Assembly: GCF_025420585.1 (NCBI RefSeq)
Contig: NZ_JAOEGB010000012.1
Location: forward strand, 1-64,000
Length of the DNA: 64,000 nucleotides
DNA from: Planotetraspora sp. A-T 1434
Lineage (GTDB): Bacteria; Actinomycetota; Actinomycetes; Streptosporangiales; Streptosporangiaceae
Direction: 5' to 3'
A model generated the notes under the pieces. The model ran no database searches and was not told the DNA's origin. It saw only the letters and a list, made by a program, of their open reading frames with translations. A program made the position numbers and the translations under genes. Positions 8,087 through 15,314 of this stretch are shown here, one piece after another. The first letter of the stretch is position 1. Each line of letters begins with the position of its first letter.

Positions 8087-8644
8087 ATGACCACCGATCA
8101 CGGCCACCGGCGGGCGTTTCCCGCCGCGGTCCATCTCACCGGCCACGGCGTCGTGCTGCGAGAATGGACCGACCGGGATCTGGTCGCGATGGTGGGCCTC
8201 TTCGACGACCCGGCCGTGGCCTACTGGACCCCGCTCGTCTCACCGTTCGATCTGGCCGCCGCCCGCGCCTACCTGCGAAGGGCGCGCCGCGCCCGCGCCG
8301 CCGACGAGCGCCTCCATCTGGCGATCACGACGGACGGCCACGAGCCCAGGGGCGAGGTGCTGCTCAGCCGGTGGGTGGGCGGCGAGGACGAGGCGAGCAT
8401 CGGCTACAGCGTCGGGGCCGCCCACCGAGGGCAGGGACTGGCGATCCGGGCGGTGAACGTGCTGGCGGAGTTCGCCCTGACGACGCTGGGCCTCGCCCGC
8501 GTGCTGCTGGAGATCGAGCCGGGAAACGCCGCCAGCGTCGCCGTCGCGCGGGGCGCCGGTTTCCATCTGACCGACACGCCACCGGTCGAGGAGATCGAGA
8601 AGGGACGCCCGATCACTCTTCTCACCTGGGCCCGCGATCACTAG
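8087..8644 (+). CDS. GNAT N-acetyltransferase (RimJ/RimL type)
   Basis: 185 residues. The opening VHLTGHGVVLREWTDRDLVAMV is typical of RimJ/RimL-like GNATs. The acetyl-CoA-binding segment is at about residues 104-123 (SIGYSVGAAHRGQGLAIRAV), and the C-terminal LEIEPGNAASVAVARGAGFH carries the usual motif-B Asn. It transfers acetyl from acetyl-CoA to an amine. The substrate could be a ribosomal protein N-terminus or a small molecule and cannot be told from sequence. It stands alone, with GAGAGG as ribosome-binding site. Confidence 0.85.
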   Translation: MTTDHGHRRAFPAAVHLTGHGVVLREWTDRDLVAMVGLFDDPAVAYWTPLVSPFDLAAARAYLRRARRARAADERLHLAITTDGHEPRGEVLLSRWVGGEDEASIGYSVGAAHRGQGLAIRAVNVLAEFALTTLGLARVLLEIEPGNAASVAVARGAGFHLTDTPPVEEIEKGRPITLLTWARDH

Positions 8645-8823
8645 CTGGACCCCCGGCTCTCCGGCTGCCGGATGTGGCTTGGCGGTTAGATCACCGTCAC
8701 CATCGTCGGCACTTCCCGGCGGTCGGCGGGCCGGCCGGGGACGGCCGTCGGCGAGCGTTGTCGTCGCTGCACAGGAACGAAATAGCGGCCTCCGGACGGA
8801 TCCCTCACCGGCACCTTTACTCA

Positions 8824-8888
8824 GCCCAGACAACTATTTTGACCGGACTTTGCTGAACAAAGCTTGATTTATCAGGATTTGTCTGGGC
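8824..8888. repeat. AT-rich 65-bp segment bounded by 10-bp inverted repeats
   Basis: GCCCAGACAA at 8824-8833 and TTGTCTGGGC at 8879-8888 are perfect inverted repeats. Between them lies an AT-rich stretch with a smaller CTTTG/CAAAG dyad. The segment ends 14 bp before the GT2 start codon, so it probably holds the promoter of the GT2-sortase operon. A miniature inverted-repeat insertion is another option. Confidence 0.55.
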
Positions 8889-8901
8889 ACTGCTCAGGCC
8901 C

Positions 8902-9954
8902 ATGTCCTCTTGTCGTCTAACTGTCCTCGTGCCGGCGCACAACGAGGAGGACCAGATCGCGGAGACGATCGGCTCCTTACGGGCGCAGGACCGGCAACCC
9001 GACGAGATCATCGTCGTGGCCGACAACTGCACGGACGCGACCGTCGATATCGCCACCTCGCTCGGCGTCCGCGTGATCGAGACGGAAGGCAACCGGCACC
9101 GCAAGGCGGGCGCGCTCAACCAGGTCCTCGACCGGCTCCTGCCCGGAACGGGAGAGCGCGACGTGGTCCTCGTGATGGACGCCGACTCCGCACTCGATCC
9201 GGGCTTCATCAGACATGGCCTGGACAAGCTGGCGAACGGGCGGCTCGCCGCGGTGGGAGGCACCTTCTCCGGCAAGCCCGGGGGCGGCCTCGTGGGCATG
9301 TTCCAGCGCAACGAGTACGCCCGGTATGCCCGCGACGTCAGGAGACTGCGCGGCAGGGCCCTCGTGCTGACGGGCACCGCGACGATGTTCCGCGCGAGCA
9401 CTCTCCAGAAGGTCGTGGCGGCCCGCCGCGACGGCACGCTGCCCGGCGGCGACCACGTCTACGACGTGCGGGTGCTCACCGAGGACAACGAGCTGACCCT
9501 CGCGATCCTCCACCTCGGCATGCGCATCCTCTGCCCGCCCGGGTGCACCCTGAAGACCGAGGTCATGCCCACCTGGCGCGAGCTCTTCCGGCAGCGCTTG
9601 CGGTGGAAGCGCGGTGCGCTGGAGAACCTCGCGGACTACGGCTGGACGCCGGTGACCCGCGCGTACTGGGGCCGCCAACTGCTGTCCTTCGTCGGCGTCA
9701 TCGTCCTCCTGCTGTACCTGACCAGCCTCGCCTGGTCGGTCATGGTCGTCGGCGCGGTGACCATCGCGCCGATCTGGATCGCCATCACGGCGATCTTCAT
9801 CGTCGAACGCATCGTCACGGTTCGCAGCCGCGGGCCGGCTCAGATGGCGATCGCCGCAACCTTGGTGATCGAGATGGTGTTCGACGTGTTCCTGCAGGCG
9901 GCCCAGGCCAAAGCGTTCTGGGACGCCTTCTCCCGCACAGAAAGGAAATGGTGA
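8902..9954 (+). CDS. Family 2 glycosyltransferase, membrane-associated, processive type
   Basis: 350 residues. The GT-A fold opens with TVLVPAHNEEDQIAETI. The metal/nucleotide-binding DxD is Asp93-Asp95 (VMDADSALD), the probable base is in TEDNEL (about 193-198), and the processivity motif QxxRW is Gln231-Trp235 in RQRLRWKRG. Three membrane helices follow at about 259-281, 284-303 and 314-334. This layout fits beta-glycan synthases of the NodC/PgaC/hyaluronan type, so it probably makes a surface polysaccharide. It overlaps the next small gene by one base (TGATG), and a sortase gene follows, which suggests a cell-surface module. The ribosome-binding site is weak. Confidence 0.88.
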   Translation: MSSCRLTVLVPAHNEEDQIAETIGSLRAQDRQPDEIIVVADNCTDATVDIATSLGVRVIETEGNRHRKAGALNQVLDRLLPGTGERDVVLVMDADSALDPGFIRHGLDKLANGRLAAVGGTFSGKPGGGLVGMFQRNEYARYARDVRRLRGRALVLTGTATMFRASTLQKVVAARRDGTLPGGDHVYDVRVLTEDNELTLAILHLGMRILCPPGCTLKTEVMPTWRELFRQRLRWKRGALENLADYGWTPVTRAYWGRQLLSFVGVIVLLLYLTSLAWSVMVVGAVTIAPIWIAITAIFIVERIVTVRSRGPAQMAIAATLVIEMVFDVFLQAAQAKAFWDAFSRTERKW

Positions 9955-10118
9955 TGTACAACACTCCTGTAGGTGGAGTGGCCGCCGGTTTCGGCGGGAC
10001 GGCCGCCGTGGCCTCGCCACTGTTCGGCATGAACGGCATCTGGCTGGCGCTGGCCCTCTTCGCAGTCGGGTCGGCGGTTCTCGCCGTCGTACGCATCCTC
10101 CCCAAGCGCGGATGCTGA
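9954..10118 (+). CDS. Mini membrane protein between GT2 and sortase genes
   Basis: 54 residues: a Gly/Ala-rich N-terminus (residues 1-25), one membrane helix (about 29-48) and a short basic tail ending RILPKRGC. AAAGGA lies 7-8 bp upstream of the ATG at 9954. It overlaps the upstream stop by one base and the downstream sortase start by 7 bp, so the three genes are almost certainly co-translated. The architecture resembles the end of a sortase substrate (spacer, hydrophobic helix, positive tail), but no LPXTG-like motif precedes the helix. It could be an accessory subunit or an unusual sortase partner. Confidence 0.65.
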   Translation: MYNTPVGGVAAGFGGTAAVASPLFGMNGIWLALALFAVGSAVLAVVRILPKRGC

Positions 10119-10765
10119 GAGGACGCCCGGTCGCGCTCGTCCTGGGCGGACTGGTGACGGCCTTGTCCGCCTGTGCCGGGGGCGCGGCCCCCGCAGGGCG
10201 GACAGCGGATGTCGCGACCGCCCGGCCCCCGGCTGAGGCGACGGCTCCGTCCTCGCCGGAACCGGCCGTGACCCCCGCCGCCACGGCGGCGGGGGTCGTG
10301 CCCCTGCCCGCGTCGATTCCGGTCAGGCTGACCATCGACAAGATCGGCGTCGAGACTCCACTGCTGAAGCTGGGGTTGAACCCGGACAGAACGCTGGAGA
10401 CACCGTCCATGGCGAACGTCATGAAGGCGGGCTGGTACACGGGCGGCCCGACCCCCGGCCAGAACGGCACGTCGGTCCTGGTCGGGCACGTCGATTCCAG
10501 GAACGGCCCGGCGGTCTTCTACCGCCTGCGCGACCTGAGACCGGGTGACGCCGTCAAGGTGACCAGGAAGGACGGCTCCACTGCGGTGTTCACGGTTTAC
10601 AAGCGGGAGCAGGTGCCGAAGAACCGGTTCCCCACCCAGCGCGTGTACCGCCAGGCCACACGTCCGGAGCTCAGGCTCATCACCTGCGGAGGCGGTTTCG
10701 ACAGGTCCATCGGCCACTACGTGGACAATCTGATCGTTTACGCGCGCCTAACCGGATCCGCCTGA
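10112..10765 (+). CDS. Class F-type sortase, lipoprotein-like
   Basis: 217 residues. The N-terminal signal ends in a lipobox-like ALSAC (Cys21). A Pro/Ala/Thr-rich linker follows to about residue 65, then the sortase beta-barrel. The catalytic triad is visible as His126 (VGHVDSR), Cys192 (LITCGGGF) and Arg198. Sortases cleave sorting signals and transfer the protein to a cell-surface amine. The short TCGGGF...GHYVDN ending is typical of actinobacterial class F/E-like enzymes. It is the last gene of the GT2-mini protein-sortase operon; its substrate is not evident in the window. Confidence 0.88.
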   Translation: MLRGRPVALVLGGLVTALSACAGGAAPAGRTADVATARPPAEATAPSSPEPAVTPAATAAGVVPLPASIPVRLTIDKIGVETPLLKLGLNPDRTLETPSMANVMKAGWYTGGPTPGQNGTSVLVGHVDSRNGPAVFYRLRDLRPGDAVKVTRKDGSTAVFTVYKREQVPKNRFPTQRVYRQATRPELRLITCGGGFDRSIGHYVDNLIVYARLTGSA

Positions 10766-10903
10766 CCGGGCGGGCCGTACACGCTCTTCAGGGAAGTCCA
10801 TGACCCTGCCGCGGGTCTCGGCCGCTGCGGGGCCGGGGCGGGTCGAACCCGGGGGCGCCGGACGGTGGCTTGCCGCCACCGGACGCTGCTCCTGAGGGAC
10901 CAT

Positions 10904-10963
10904 GGCGGCAGATTTGCTAGATGTTTGCGCAGGTGAGAGCCTTCGCGGGCGGCAATCTGCTAG
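10904..10963 (+). repeat. Direct repeat upstream of the STAS gene
   Basis: GGCGGCAGATTTGCTAG at 10904-10920 recurs as GGCGGCAATCTGCTAG at 10948-10963, 44 bp apart, within the 246-bp gap before the STAS gene. A duplicated regulator site is possible. Confidence 0.5.
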
Positions 10964-11011
10964 CAAGGTGACATTCCCAGCAGTTCCTTGAGCTGATCTC
11001 TGGAGGTTGGG

Positions 11012-11410
11012 ATGGAGTGGCTGAATGTCACCGTGGAAACCGCAAATCAGCAGGCCATAGCTCACCCGTGTGGCGAGATCGACATAGCGACCGCCGAGGA
11101 CCTCAAGAGAGCGCTCGAAGCCTCGATTCAGGGGGCCGCGATCTCCCGGCTTGAAGTGGACATGAGCCGTGTCTCCTTCATGGACTGTTCCGGGCTGCGC
11201 GTGCTCTTCGTGCTCAAGCGTCGGCTCCAGGAGGCAGGCGGCGCGTTCGCCCTGACCAACGTCACGCCGGCAGTCGATCGGCTGCTGTCCACCGCCGGCC
11301 TCGATCACTGGCTTGAGGACGCCATGTTCCCGATTGTCGACCCGGTACGGCGGGGCCGTTCCCCCACGCACCAGGTCGTCCGCGGATGGTTGGGCGCGAC
11401 CTCGAGATAG
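11012..11410 (+). CDS. Anti-sigma factor antagonist (STAS domain)
   Basis: 132 residues, of which about 1-108 form a STAS domain of the SpoIIAA/RsbV type. The phosphoacceptor loop MDCSGLRVL places the regulatory serine at residue 60 next to Asp58. Such proteins bind anti-sigma kinases when dephosphorylated and so free a sigma factor. No kinase or sigma gene is adjacent, so this is an orphan antagonist. A basic tail of about 25 residues follows the domain. CTGGAGG precedes the ATG. A strong hairpin follows 30 bp after the stop. Confidence 0.9.
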   Translation: MEWLNVTVETANQQAIAHPCGEIDIATAEDLKRALEASIQGAAISRLEVDMSRVSFMDCSGLRVLFVLKRRLQEAGGAFALTNVTPAVDRLLSTAGLDHWLEDAMFPIVDPVRRGRSPTHQVVRGWLGATSR

Positions 11411-11440
11411 CGTCCAAGTTCGCCTTACCGAGACGAGACG

Positions 11441-11485
11441 GCGGCCCGGGGAAGCGGTCCGACATCGGACTCCCGCCCGGGCCGC
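11441..11485 (+). terminator. Terminator after STAS gene
   Basis: GCGGCCCGGG and CCCGGGCCGC form a perfect 10-bp outer stem. Inside it GTCCG/CGGAC forms a second stem, giving a long nested hairpin 30 bp after the STAS stop. Confidence 0.75.
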
Positions 11486-11677
11486 TTCTCGGCATGACGC
11501 TGTCCAGGCCCGGTCCCGCCCCGGAGGTCAACGCGTCGGCCGCGACCCCCGTGGCGAAGGCATGGACCGCCTTGTACAGCAGATCGACGATCAACTCCTG
11601 GCGCGGCCACGTCCGCGGAGGCGCCCCGGTCGCGTTCTCCAGAATCCGATCGGTCACAGCGCGCAGCCCACAAAGCA

Positions 11678-11710
11678 GTACGGCTCCCGCCGGGGAGGCG
11701 GGAGCCGTAC
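11678..11710 (-). terminator. Strong terminator after glnII
   Basis: A perfect 14-bp stem (GTACGGCTCCCGCC with GGCGGGAGCCGTAC) surrounds a 5-nt loop, 22 bp past the glnII stop. It could also block transcription arriving from the opposite strand. Confidence 0.85.
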
Positions 11711-11732
11711 GGGATGGCTGAGGAGATCCGGG

Positions 11733-12746
11733 TCAGACCTGGCCGGCCTTCTCCAGGGCCGAGCAGCAGGTGTTGACGATCAGGCGCGTGACGACGTAGG
11801 GGTCGATGTTCGCGTTCGGGCGACGGTCCTCGATGTAGCCCTTCTTGTCGACCTCGACCTGCCACGGGATGCGGACCGACGCGCCGCGGTTGGACACGCC
11901 GTAGCTGAACTCGCTCCAGGGCGCGGTCTCGTGGTGGCCGGTGAGGCGCTGCTCGATGCCGAAGCCGTAGCCCTTGATGTGCTCCAGGGCCTTCTCGCCC
12001 AGGGCCTCGCAGGCGGTGATGATCGGCTCGTAGCCCTCGCGCATGGCCTTGGTCGAGAAGTTGGTGTGCGCGCCGGCGCCGTTCCAGTCGCCCTTGGCCG
12101 GCTTGGGGTCGAGGGTCGCGGAGACACCGAAGTCCTCGGCGATGCGGTAGAGCAGGTAGCGGGCCATCCACAGGTGGTCGGCGGCCTCCACGGGGCCGGC
12201 CGGGCCGATCTGGAACTCCCACTGGCCGGGCATGACCTCGGCGTTGATGCCGGAGATCTTGAGGCCGGCCTCGATGCAGGCGTCGAGGTGGGCCTCGACG
12301 ATGTCACGGCCGACGACCTCGTCCGCGCCGATGCCGCAGTAGTACGGGCCCTGCGGGCCGGGGAAGCCGCCGACCGGGAAGCCGTAGGGGCGGCCGTCCT
12401 TGAAGAAGGTGTACTCCTGCTCGATGCCGAACCAGGAGTCCTGCTCGGCGAACTGCTCGGCGATCGGGGTGAGGAGCGCGCGGGTGTTCGTCGAGTGCGG
12501 CGTCATGTCCGTGAGCAGGACCTCGCACAGCACGAGAACGTTGTCGCCACCGCGGATCGGGTCAGGACAGGAGAAGACCGGCTTGAGCACGCAGTCGGAC
12601 GCGTGACCCTCGGCCTGGTTGGTGCTGGACCCGTCGAACCCCCAGATCGGCAGCTCGGCGCCGTCGGCAAGGATCTTGGTCTTCGACCGGAGCTTCGCGG
12701 TGGGCTCCGTGCCGTCGATCCAGATGTACTCGGCCTTGTAGGTCAC
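11733..12746 (-). CDS. glnII: Glutamine synthetase type II (GSII)
   Basis: 337 residues, the length of the eukaryotic-like GSII family and much shorter than GlnA type I (about 470). Visible signatures are WGFDGSSTNQAEG (residues about 35-47), EQEYTFF (metal-binding Glu), NAEVMPGQWEFQIGP and GDWNGAGAHTNFST. It condenses ammonium and glutamate to glutamine using ATP. GSII has no adenylylation site and is controlled at transcription. In streptomycetes this gene is a GlnR target; here no clean GlnR site was found, but a dyad lies about 90-100 bp upstream. The gene is monocistronic with its own strong terminator. Confidence 0.95.
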   Translation of the reverse strand: MTYKAEYIWIDGTEPTAKLRSKTKILADGAELPIWGFDGSSTNQAEGHASDCVLKPVFSCPDPIRGGDNVLVLCEVLLTDMTPHSTNTRALLTPIAEQFAEQDSWFGIEQEYTFFKDGRPYGFPVGGFPGPQGPYYCGIGADEVVGRDIVEAHLDACIEAGLKISGINAEVMPGQWEFQIGPAGPVEAADHLWMARYLLYRIAEDFGVSATLDPKPAKGDWNGAGAHTNFSTKAMREGYEPIITACEALGEKALEHIKGYGFGIEQRLTGHHETAPWSEFSYGVSNRGASVRIPWQVEVDKKGYIEDRRPNANIDPYVVTRLIVNTCCSALEKAGQV

Positions 12747-12832
12747 GTCGATCCCTTCATAGAAGAGGCAGACTGGTGGTTATCCGCCACGCCGAGGTTG
12801 CCGTACAGCCGTTTCAAACCCTTTGCCCATCT

Positions 12833-12871
12833 GTGAACACAGTGTTAACCGCGAAACTTTGCCTTTCGCGG
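12833..12871. promoter_or_regulatory. Dyad and hairpin in the divergent glnII / LapA-like promoter region
   Basis: GTGAACACAGTGTTAAC at 12833-12849 is a near-perfect 17-bp palindrome (7 of 8 arm pairs). It is followed at once by CCGCGAAA/TTTCGCGG (12849-12871), an 8-bp hairpin. Both lie between the divergent starts at 12746 and 12986, so they could act on either gene. The GTnAC/GAAAC elements recall GlnR half sites, but the spacing does not fit. Confidence 0.5.
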
Positions 12872-12985
12872 GGTTTAAGGAGAGCGGCTCCCCAGACTCG
12901 TTCGGATCCTCGCACATGATCCGCGATTTCCCGGGCAGTCGGACTTCGCCCACGAATCAGCAACCGCAGCTTGGGGTGAGGTCAA

Positions 12986-13546
12986 ATGGTCTTGCTGGGC
13001 CTTCTTCTCATAGTGGTCGCGGCGGCGGCCATGATCGAGGTGTCGGTCAACGACGCCGCGAACACCACGCCCATCACGATATGGGAGCGCACGTTCAACC
13101 TGAGCCCGTTCGAGCTGTTCATCGCCGGTGCGGTCACGGCCGCGGTGTTCCTGATCGGCCTTCTCCTGGTCAGTGGCGGCATGCGCCGGGCGGCTGTGAA
13201 GCGCAAGCGGCTCCGCGAGGCACGGCTGGCCGAGCGCGACCGTGTCTCCCGGCTCGAGGCCGAGAAGCGCGACCTGGAGCGCCGTCTGGAGACGGAGAAC
13301 ACGACGACCGACGTGAGGGATGGTGTCGTCGACCGTGACCGGGACGGTGTGGACGATCGCGAGGAGACCGCGACCGGCCGGAACCTCCGTCCGGCAGCCG
13401 ATCGAGACGCGGACGGCGTCGACGACCGCGACGAGGCCACGACGCCCCCCGGGCGGCACCACGTGTCGGTCCCGGCTCAGCAGGCGTCCGACCAGCTCGT
13501 GGCCGGAGGCCGCCGCTCGTCCGAGAACCCCGCCAACCGCGCCTGA
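12986..13546 (+). CDS. LapA-like membrane protein with coiled coil and DxDxDG repeats
   Basis: 186 residues. Two membrane helices (about 1-18 and 43-65) enclose a short loop with INDAANTTP-like polar residues, as in LapA/YciS proteins. A charged coiled coil follows (about 66-108, rich in Arg/Glu/Leu). The tail then contains two copies of an acidic repeat, DRDRDGVDDREE and DRDADGVDDRDE, separated by about 15 residues. These match the DxDxDG pattern of calcium-binding loops of the thrombospondin-type-3 kind; calcium binding is inference. GGGGTGAGG precedes the ATG. Function unknown; envelope-associated. Confidence 0.75.
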   Translation: MVLLGLLLIVVAAAAMIEVSVNDAANTTPITIWERTFNLSPFELFIAGAVTAAVFLIGLLLVSGGMRRAAVKRKRLREARLAERDRVSRLEAEKRDLERRLETENTTTDVRDGVVDRDRDGVDDREETATGRNLRPAADRDADGVDDRDEATTPPGRHHVSVPAQQASDQLVAGGRRSSENPANRA

Positions 13547-13597
13547 ACCGGCGGGCCACCCATCCCGCCAGCCCGGCGGGCCGGCTCATGGGTCGAT

Positions 13598-13638
13598 CTC
13601 ACGGCGGTACGGCTCTCCCGGGGCCGTATCGCCGTGAG
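13598..13638. terminator. Bidirectional terminator between convergent genes
   Basis: CTCACGGCG/CGCCGTGAG plus TACGGC/GCCGTA, with one G-T step, make a 16-bp stem around a 9-nt loop. It lies between the LapA-like gene and the convergent DUF72 gene, so it can serve both. Confidence 0.85.
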
Positions 13639-13691
13639 CCATGTCTTCACCCGGGTAAACCCGGTAACCCGGGATGACCCGATCTCCGATG

Positions 13692-14465
13692 TCAGCCTGA
13701 TGTCGACACGGTCGTGAGCTCGTCGAGGGATCTGACCCGGCTCACGTGGCGACCGGCCTCGGCGGCAAGATCGGCGAACCTCATGGCGTTCCGTACGGCG
13801 GCGCCGCCCGGGTCGTTGTTGAAGTAGACGTAGGCGTCACCCACGTCACCCAGCCGGTCGATCCACGTCTTCAGCGACTGATCACCATAAGACGGCCACG
13901 GCTTGGCCCGGCCCTCGTGGAAGCGCAGATAGGCCCACTCCGCCGTCCGCCAGAGCGGGCTCGACGGCCGTCCCTGGCGGTCGGCCCAGCAGAGCGCCGC
14001 GTCGCGCTCGGCGAGCAACTCCCGGATCTCGTCCGTCCACCAGGAGGCGTGCCTCGGCTCGACGGCGACTCTGACCTTGGCCGGGAAACGGGCCAGGCAG
14101 CGGCGGAGCCGGTCGGCGTCCACCTCCAGCGTGGGCGGCAGCTGCAGCAGGATCGGGCCCAGCTTCGGGCCGAGCCCCTCGGCGACGCCCATCAGGCGCT
14201 CGACCGGCTCCTCGGGGTCCTTCAATCGCTTGATGTGAGTGAGGAACCGGCTCGCCTTGACGGCCATGACGAAGTCGCCGGGCGTCCGCTCCCGCCACGC
14301 CTCGAACGTCTCCCGTTTCGGCAGCCGGTAGAAGGCGTTGTTGTTCTCCACCGTGGCGAACGCCTCGCCGTACTTCTCCAGCCAGACCCGCTGGGGCAGG
14401 CCGGGATACAGCACGTCCCGCCAGTCGGCGTACTGCCAGCCGGAGGTTCCCACGAACATGGGCAT
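13692..14465 (-). CDS. DUF72 family protein (YecE-like TIM barrel)
   Basis: 257 residues, the whole DUF72 domain. It opens with MFVGTSGWQYADWRDVLYP, has the conserved FATVENNNAFYRLP near residues 36-49, FVMAVKASRFLTHIKRL (65-81), VAVEPRHASWW (about 133-143) and DAYVYFNNDPGGAAVRNA near the end. The fold is a TIM barrel with conserved acidic and aromatic residues in the pocket. The reaction is unknown. It is convergent with the LapA-like gene and divergent from a PfpI gene. Confidence 0.9.
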   Translation of the reverse strand: MPMFVGTSGWQYADWRDVLYPGLPQRVWLEKYGEAFATVENNNAFYRLPKRETFEAWRERTPGDFVMAVKASRFLTHIKRLKDPEEPVERLMGVAEGLGPKLGPILLQLPPTLEVDADRLRRCLARFPAKVRVAVEPRHASWWTDEIRELLAERDAALCWADRQGRPSSPLWRTAEWAYLRFHEGRAKPWPSYGDQSLKTWIDRLGDVGDAYVYFNNDPGGAAVRNAMRFADLAAEAGRHVSRVRSLDELTTVSTSG

Positions 14466-14561
14466 GTCATCCCCCTACCCCGCCAATGGAATAGATCGCA
14501 GATAGCTGGGCAGGCGATTTTTGGACTGACAACTGACCAATCGCAACGGAAGGGGCGAGTG

Positions 14562-15107
14562 ATGATCCAGGGAAAGACGATCGCGTTCCTGGTCGCTCCC
14601 GAGGGAGTCGAGCAGGTCGAGCTGACCGAGCCGTGGAAGGCCGTCGAGCAGGCGGGCGGCACGCCGCGTCTGATCTCCACCAAGCCGGGCCGGATCCAGG
14701 CGTACAACCACCTCGACAAGGCCGACACCTTCCCGGTCGACGCGACGGTAGACGACGTGTCCGCCGCGCAGTTCGACGGGCTGGTCCTTCCCGGTGGGGT
14801 GGCCAACCCGGACATACTCCGCATGCATCCGAAGGCGGTCGAGTTCGTCGGGGCGTTCTTCGACTCCGCCAAGCCGGTGGCGGCCATCTGCCACGGGCCG
14901 TGGACGTTGATCGAGGCGGACGCGGTGCGCGGCCGTACGCTGACGTCGTGGCCGAGCCTCAAGACCGACCTGCGCAACGCCGGGGCGAAGTGGGTCGACC
15001 AGGAGGTGATGGTCTGCACGGGCGGCGCCAACGTCATCGTCACCAGCCGCAAGCCTGACGACCTGAAGGCGTTCTGCCAGGCGGCGATCGACGCGTTCGG
15101 GTCCTGA
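14562..15107 (+). CDS. DJ-1/PfpI family protein (type 1 glutamine amidotransferase-like)
   Basis: 181 residues. The nucleophile elbow VAAICHGPW places Cys110 next to His111, and the Glu of VAPEGVEQVEL (about 15-18) is the usual partner that polarises the cysteine. Family members act as stress-linked proteases, glyoxalases or deglycases; which applies is not decidable. The start at 14562 is preceded by GGAAGGGG. A GTG three bases upstream is an alternative. Single gene divergent from DUF72. Confidence 0.9.
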   Translation: MIQGKTIAFLVAPEGVEQVELTEPWKAVEQAGGTPRLISTKPGRIQAYNHLDKADTFPVDATVDDVSAAQFDGLVLPGGVANPDILRMHPKAVEFVGAFFDSAKPVAAICHGPWTLIEADAVRGRTLTSWPSLKTDLRNAGAKWVDQEVMVCTGGANVIVTSRKPDDLKAFCQAAIDAFGS

Positions 15108-15222
15108 TCGGCATACGCCTTTCCCGGGCGGAACGACCTCTGCCATGCTTGCCCGCGTCGCGGATCGCCAAGGACCGATCACCAAGGACGGCCGGAGGCT
15201 GATCGGACGATCCCCGGAGAGC

Positions 15223-15269
15223 CGGTTCACTCAGAAACGGTTTGAGAAACGGTTCGCTCAGAAACGGCT
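15223..15269 (+). repeat. Direct repeats upstream of the PfkB-like gene
   Basis: CGGTTCACTCAGAAACGG (15223-15240) and CGGTTCGCTCAGAAACGG (15250-15267) are near-identical. The core AGAAACGGYT occurs three times, at 15233, 15245 and 15260. They end about 45 bp before the start codon, so they could be operator repeats. Confidence 0.65.
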
Positions 15270-15314
15270 CCCGGAGAGACGGCTCGTAAGAAACAGAGCG
15301 CGGAGAAGACTGGC

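Noticed and set aside
11262-11657. Minus-strand open frame of 131 residues overlapping the STAS gene end and its terminator
   Set aside because: First 45 residues look protein-like, but the rest is low complexity, no ribosome-binding site or family is seen and it overlaps a well-supported gene and hairpin.
12833-12857. GlnR box upstream of glnII
   Set aside because: GTGAAC, GTTAAC and GAAAC are present, but the spacing of 11 and 9 bp does not give the expected a-site/b-site pair throughout; kept only as an unnamed dyad.
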